DNA of 5,741 nucleotides from Phycisphaerae bacterium (GTDB taxonomy: Bacteria > Planctomycetota > Phycisphaerae > Tepidisphaerales > Tepidisphaeraceae). The position numbers and the translations under genes were made by a program. The stretch covers positions 1 through 5,741 of the forward strand of contig JACMJD010000655.1 of NCBI GenBank assembly GCA_014380825.1, in the 5' to 3' direction. Below are positions 4,856 through 5,741 of the stretch, piece by piece. The notes beneath the pieces are model-generated. The model searched no databases. It worked only from the letters and a program-made list of their open reading frames with translations, and was not told the origin of the DNA. How positions within the stretch are numbered: the first letter of the stretch is position 1; each line of letters opens with the position of its first letter.

Positions 4856-5741
4856 CTAGATTTCACGAATCACTTCACAAGCTTCTTTGTCTTCACGAAG
4901 TCCCTTGAACGCCGGCTGACGCAGTACGCCTGCGTCGGTCCAGCCATGGAATTCAACTTCGCCGACGAGGACCGGCTCGACGAAATTCATCTTGATCGGT
5001 CCGCGCGGCAGCGGGTCGACGAATGGATTGCGATCGGTGCGAATCGCACGCAGCGTGCGCATCAGCGACACGTGTGTAGCAGCGCCAAACCCACTGCCCA
5101 CTCGACCGGCATAGCGGAACCGTGGATTCCCGCCGCTCGTCGGCTTAGCGACATTCGGCGGCTCGTAATATCCAACCAGCAGCGCGCCGATGCGATCGGG
5201 CTCACCGATCTGTTCCTGCCAGCCGCCGATGACGAATTCCTGGCGGCGTATCAGTTTGGTCTTGATCCACGCCGGCGAGCGCCGGCCAGGTTCATAGGTA
5301 CTGTCCAAGCGCTTCGCGACGATTCCTTCCAAGCCCAGCGTTTTCGCGGCCAGCAAAATTTGTTTGCCCCCGCCGACCTGTGATGTCGTGAGCTGCCAGC
5401 GCGGGCCGAGCAGCGGCAGAGATTCGAGCAGCTCGCGCCGCGCGGTGTACGGCAGCGGCATCGTCGATCGGCCATTCAGGTAGAGCAGGTCAAATATGAC
5501 GTAGAAGATCGGCACATCGCGCACGGCCCGGTTGATCGAGGGCGCTTCATTCAGATGCATGCGCTTCTGCAAGCGCGAGAAGCTAGGCCGATCGACGTCG
5601 TCCAGCGCGACGATCTCCCCGTCGAGAATCGCCTGTCGATCGGCGAACACCTCGGCGAGCGCGTGCAGTTCCGGATATCGGCGAGTGGTGTCCAGCAGGT
5701 TGCGAGTCTGAAGCCGGCACCGTCCGCGATCGAAGAACGCG
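4856..5741 (-). CDS. ligD: LigD-type ATP-dependent DNA ligase, 5' end cut by the window edge
   Basis: The reading frame is open to the right edge and encodes the last 294 residues; the annotated start lies outside. ATP-dependent ligases of this type adenylate themselves on a KxDG lysine and seal nicks at repaired ends. That motif I lies upstream of the visible part. Seen here (window numbering from the edge): the SRN-like LQTRN segment (10-14), motif III DGEIVALD (40-47), motif IIIa FDLLYLNG (83-90), motif IV EGIVAKR (138-144) and motif V WIKTK (158-162). The OB-fold domain starts around RRQEFVIGGW and contains motif VI-like RQPAFKGLREDK (274-285). The C-terminus ends in REI soon after motif VI, so no polymerase domain follows; that activity is a separate gene two genes downstream. 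Whether a 3'-phosphoesterase domain is fused at the N-terminus cannot be seen. It is the first visible gene of the NHEJ operon, whose promoter must also lie outside. Confidence 0.95.
   Translation of the reverse strand, partial: AFFDRGRCRLQTRNLLDTTRRYPELHALAEVFADRQAILDGEIVALDDVDRPSFSRLQKRMHLNEAPSINRAVRDVPIFYVIFDLLYLNGRSTMPLPYTARRELLESLPLLGPRWQLTTSQVGGGKQILLAAKTLGLEGIVAKRLDSTYEPGRRSPAWIKTKLIRRQEFVIGGWQEQIGEPDRIGALLVGYYEPPNVAKPTSGGNPRFRYAGRVGSGFGAATHVSLMRTLRAIRTDRNPFVDPLPRGPIKMNFVEPVLVGEVEFHGWTDAGVLRQPAFKGLREDKEACEVIREI

Noticed and set aside
4727..5383. Plus-strand open frame of 218 codons opposite ku and the ligase
   Set aside because: It lies antisense to strongly conserved ligase and Ku motifs and shows no independent protein signature.

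Overview
The window looks like chromosomal DNA of a moderately GC-rich bacterium (mid-to-high 50s % G+C by eye). Its main content is the 3' part of a minus-strand non-homologous end-joining (NHEJ) operon. No rRNA, tRNA, transposase, phage gene or CRISPR array is visible. The split LigD layout, the intergenic TGACCA-type palindrome and the DUF4442-like and multi-pass membrane genes would fit an environmental bacterium such as a verrucomicrobial or planctomycetal lineage. That placement is a weak inference.

Layout from left to right: positions 1-181 hold no convincing gene but contain a nearly perfect long inverted repeat (81-170). A plus-strand NADPH-dependent FMN reductase-family gene follows (182-706). 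It converges on the minus-strand block and overlaps it by 8 bp, stop codon to stop codon. The rest of the window (699-5741) is all minus strand. Read in the direction of transcription, from the right edge, it holds: an ATP-dependent DNA ligase of the LigD type (5' end and catalytic lysine lie outside the window), ku, a stand-alone LigD-type polymerase/primase, a protein ending in a DUF4442-like hotdog domain, and a polytopic membrane protein with about 12 helices.

The first three genes form a coherent break-repair set: Ku binds the ends, the polymerase fills or extends them, and the ligase seals. The activities that one LigD polypeptide carries in Mycobacterium or Pseudomonas are here on at least two polypeptides, with ku between them. 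Gene spacings are 28 bp (ligase-ku), 124 bp (ku-polymerase, filled almost entirely by a large palindrome), 61 bp (polymerase-DUF4442) and a 4-bp ATGA overlap (DUF4442-membrane protein). The last two genes are a translationally coupled pair of unknown function. They may be riding on the NHEJ transcript or may be an independent unit.

The least explained elements are the three palindromes: 81-170, 1849-1873 (terminator-like but inside a coding region) and 3856-3967. The DUF4442/membrane pair is also unexplained. I see no clear sign of a wholly new defence or mobile system.
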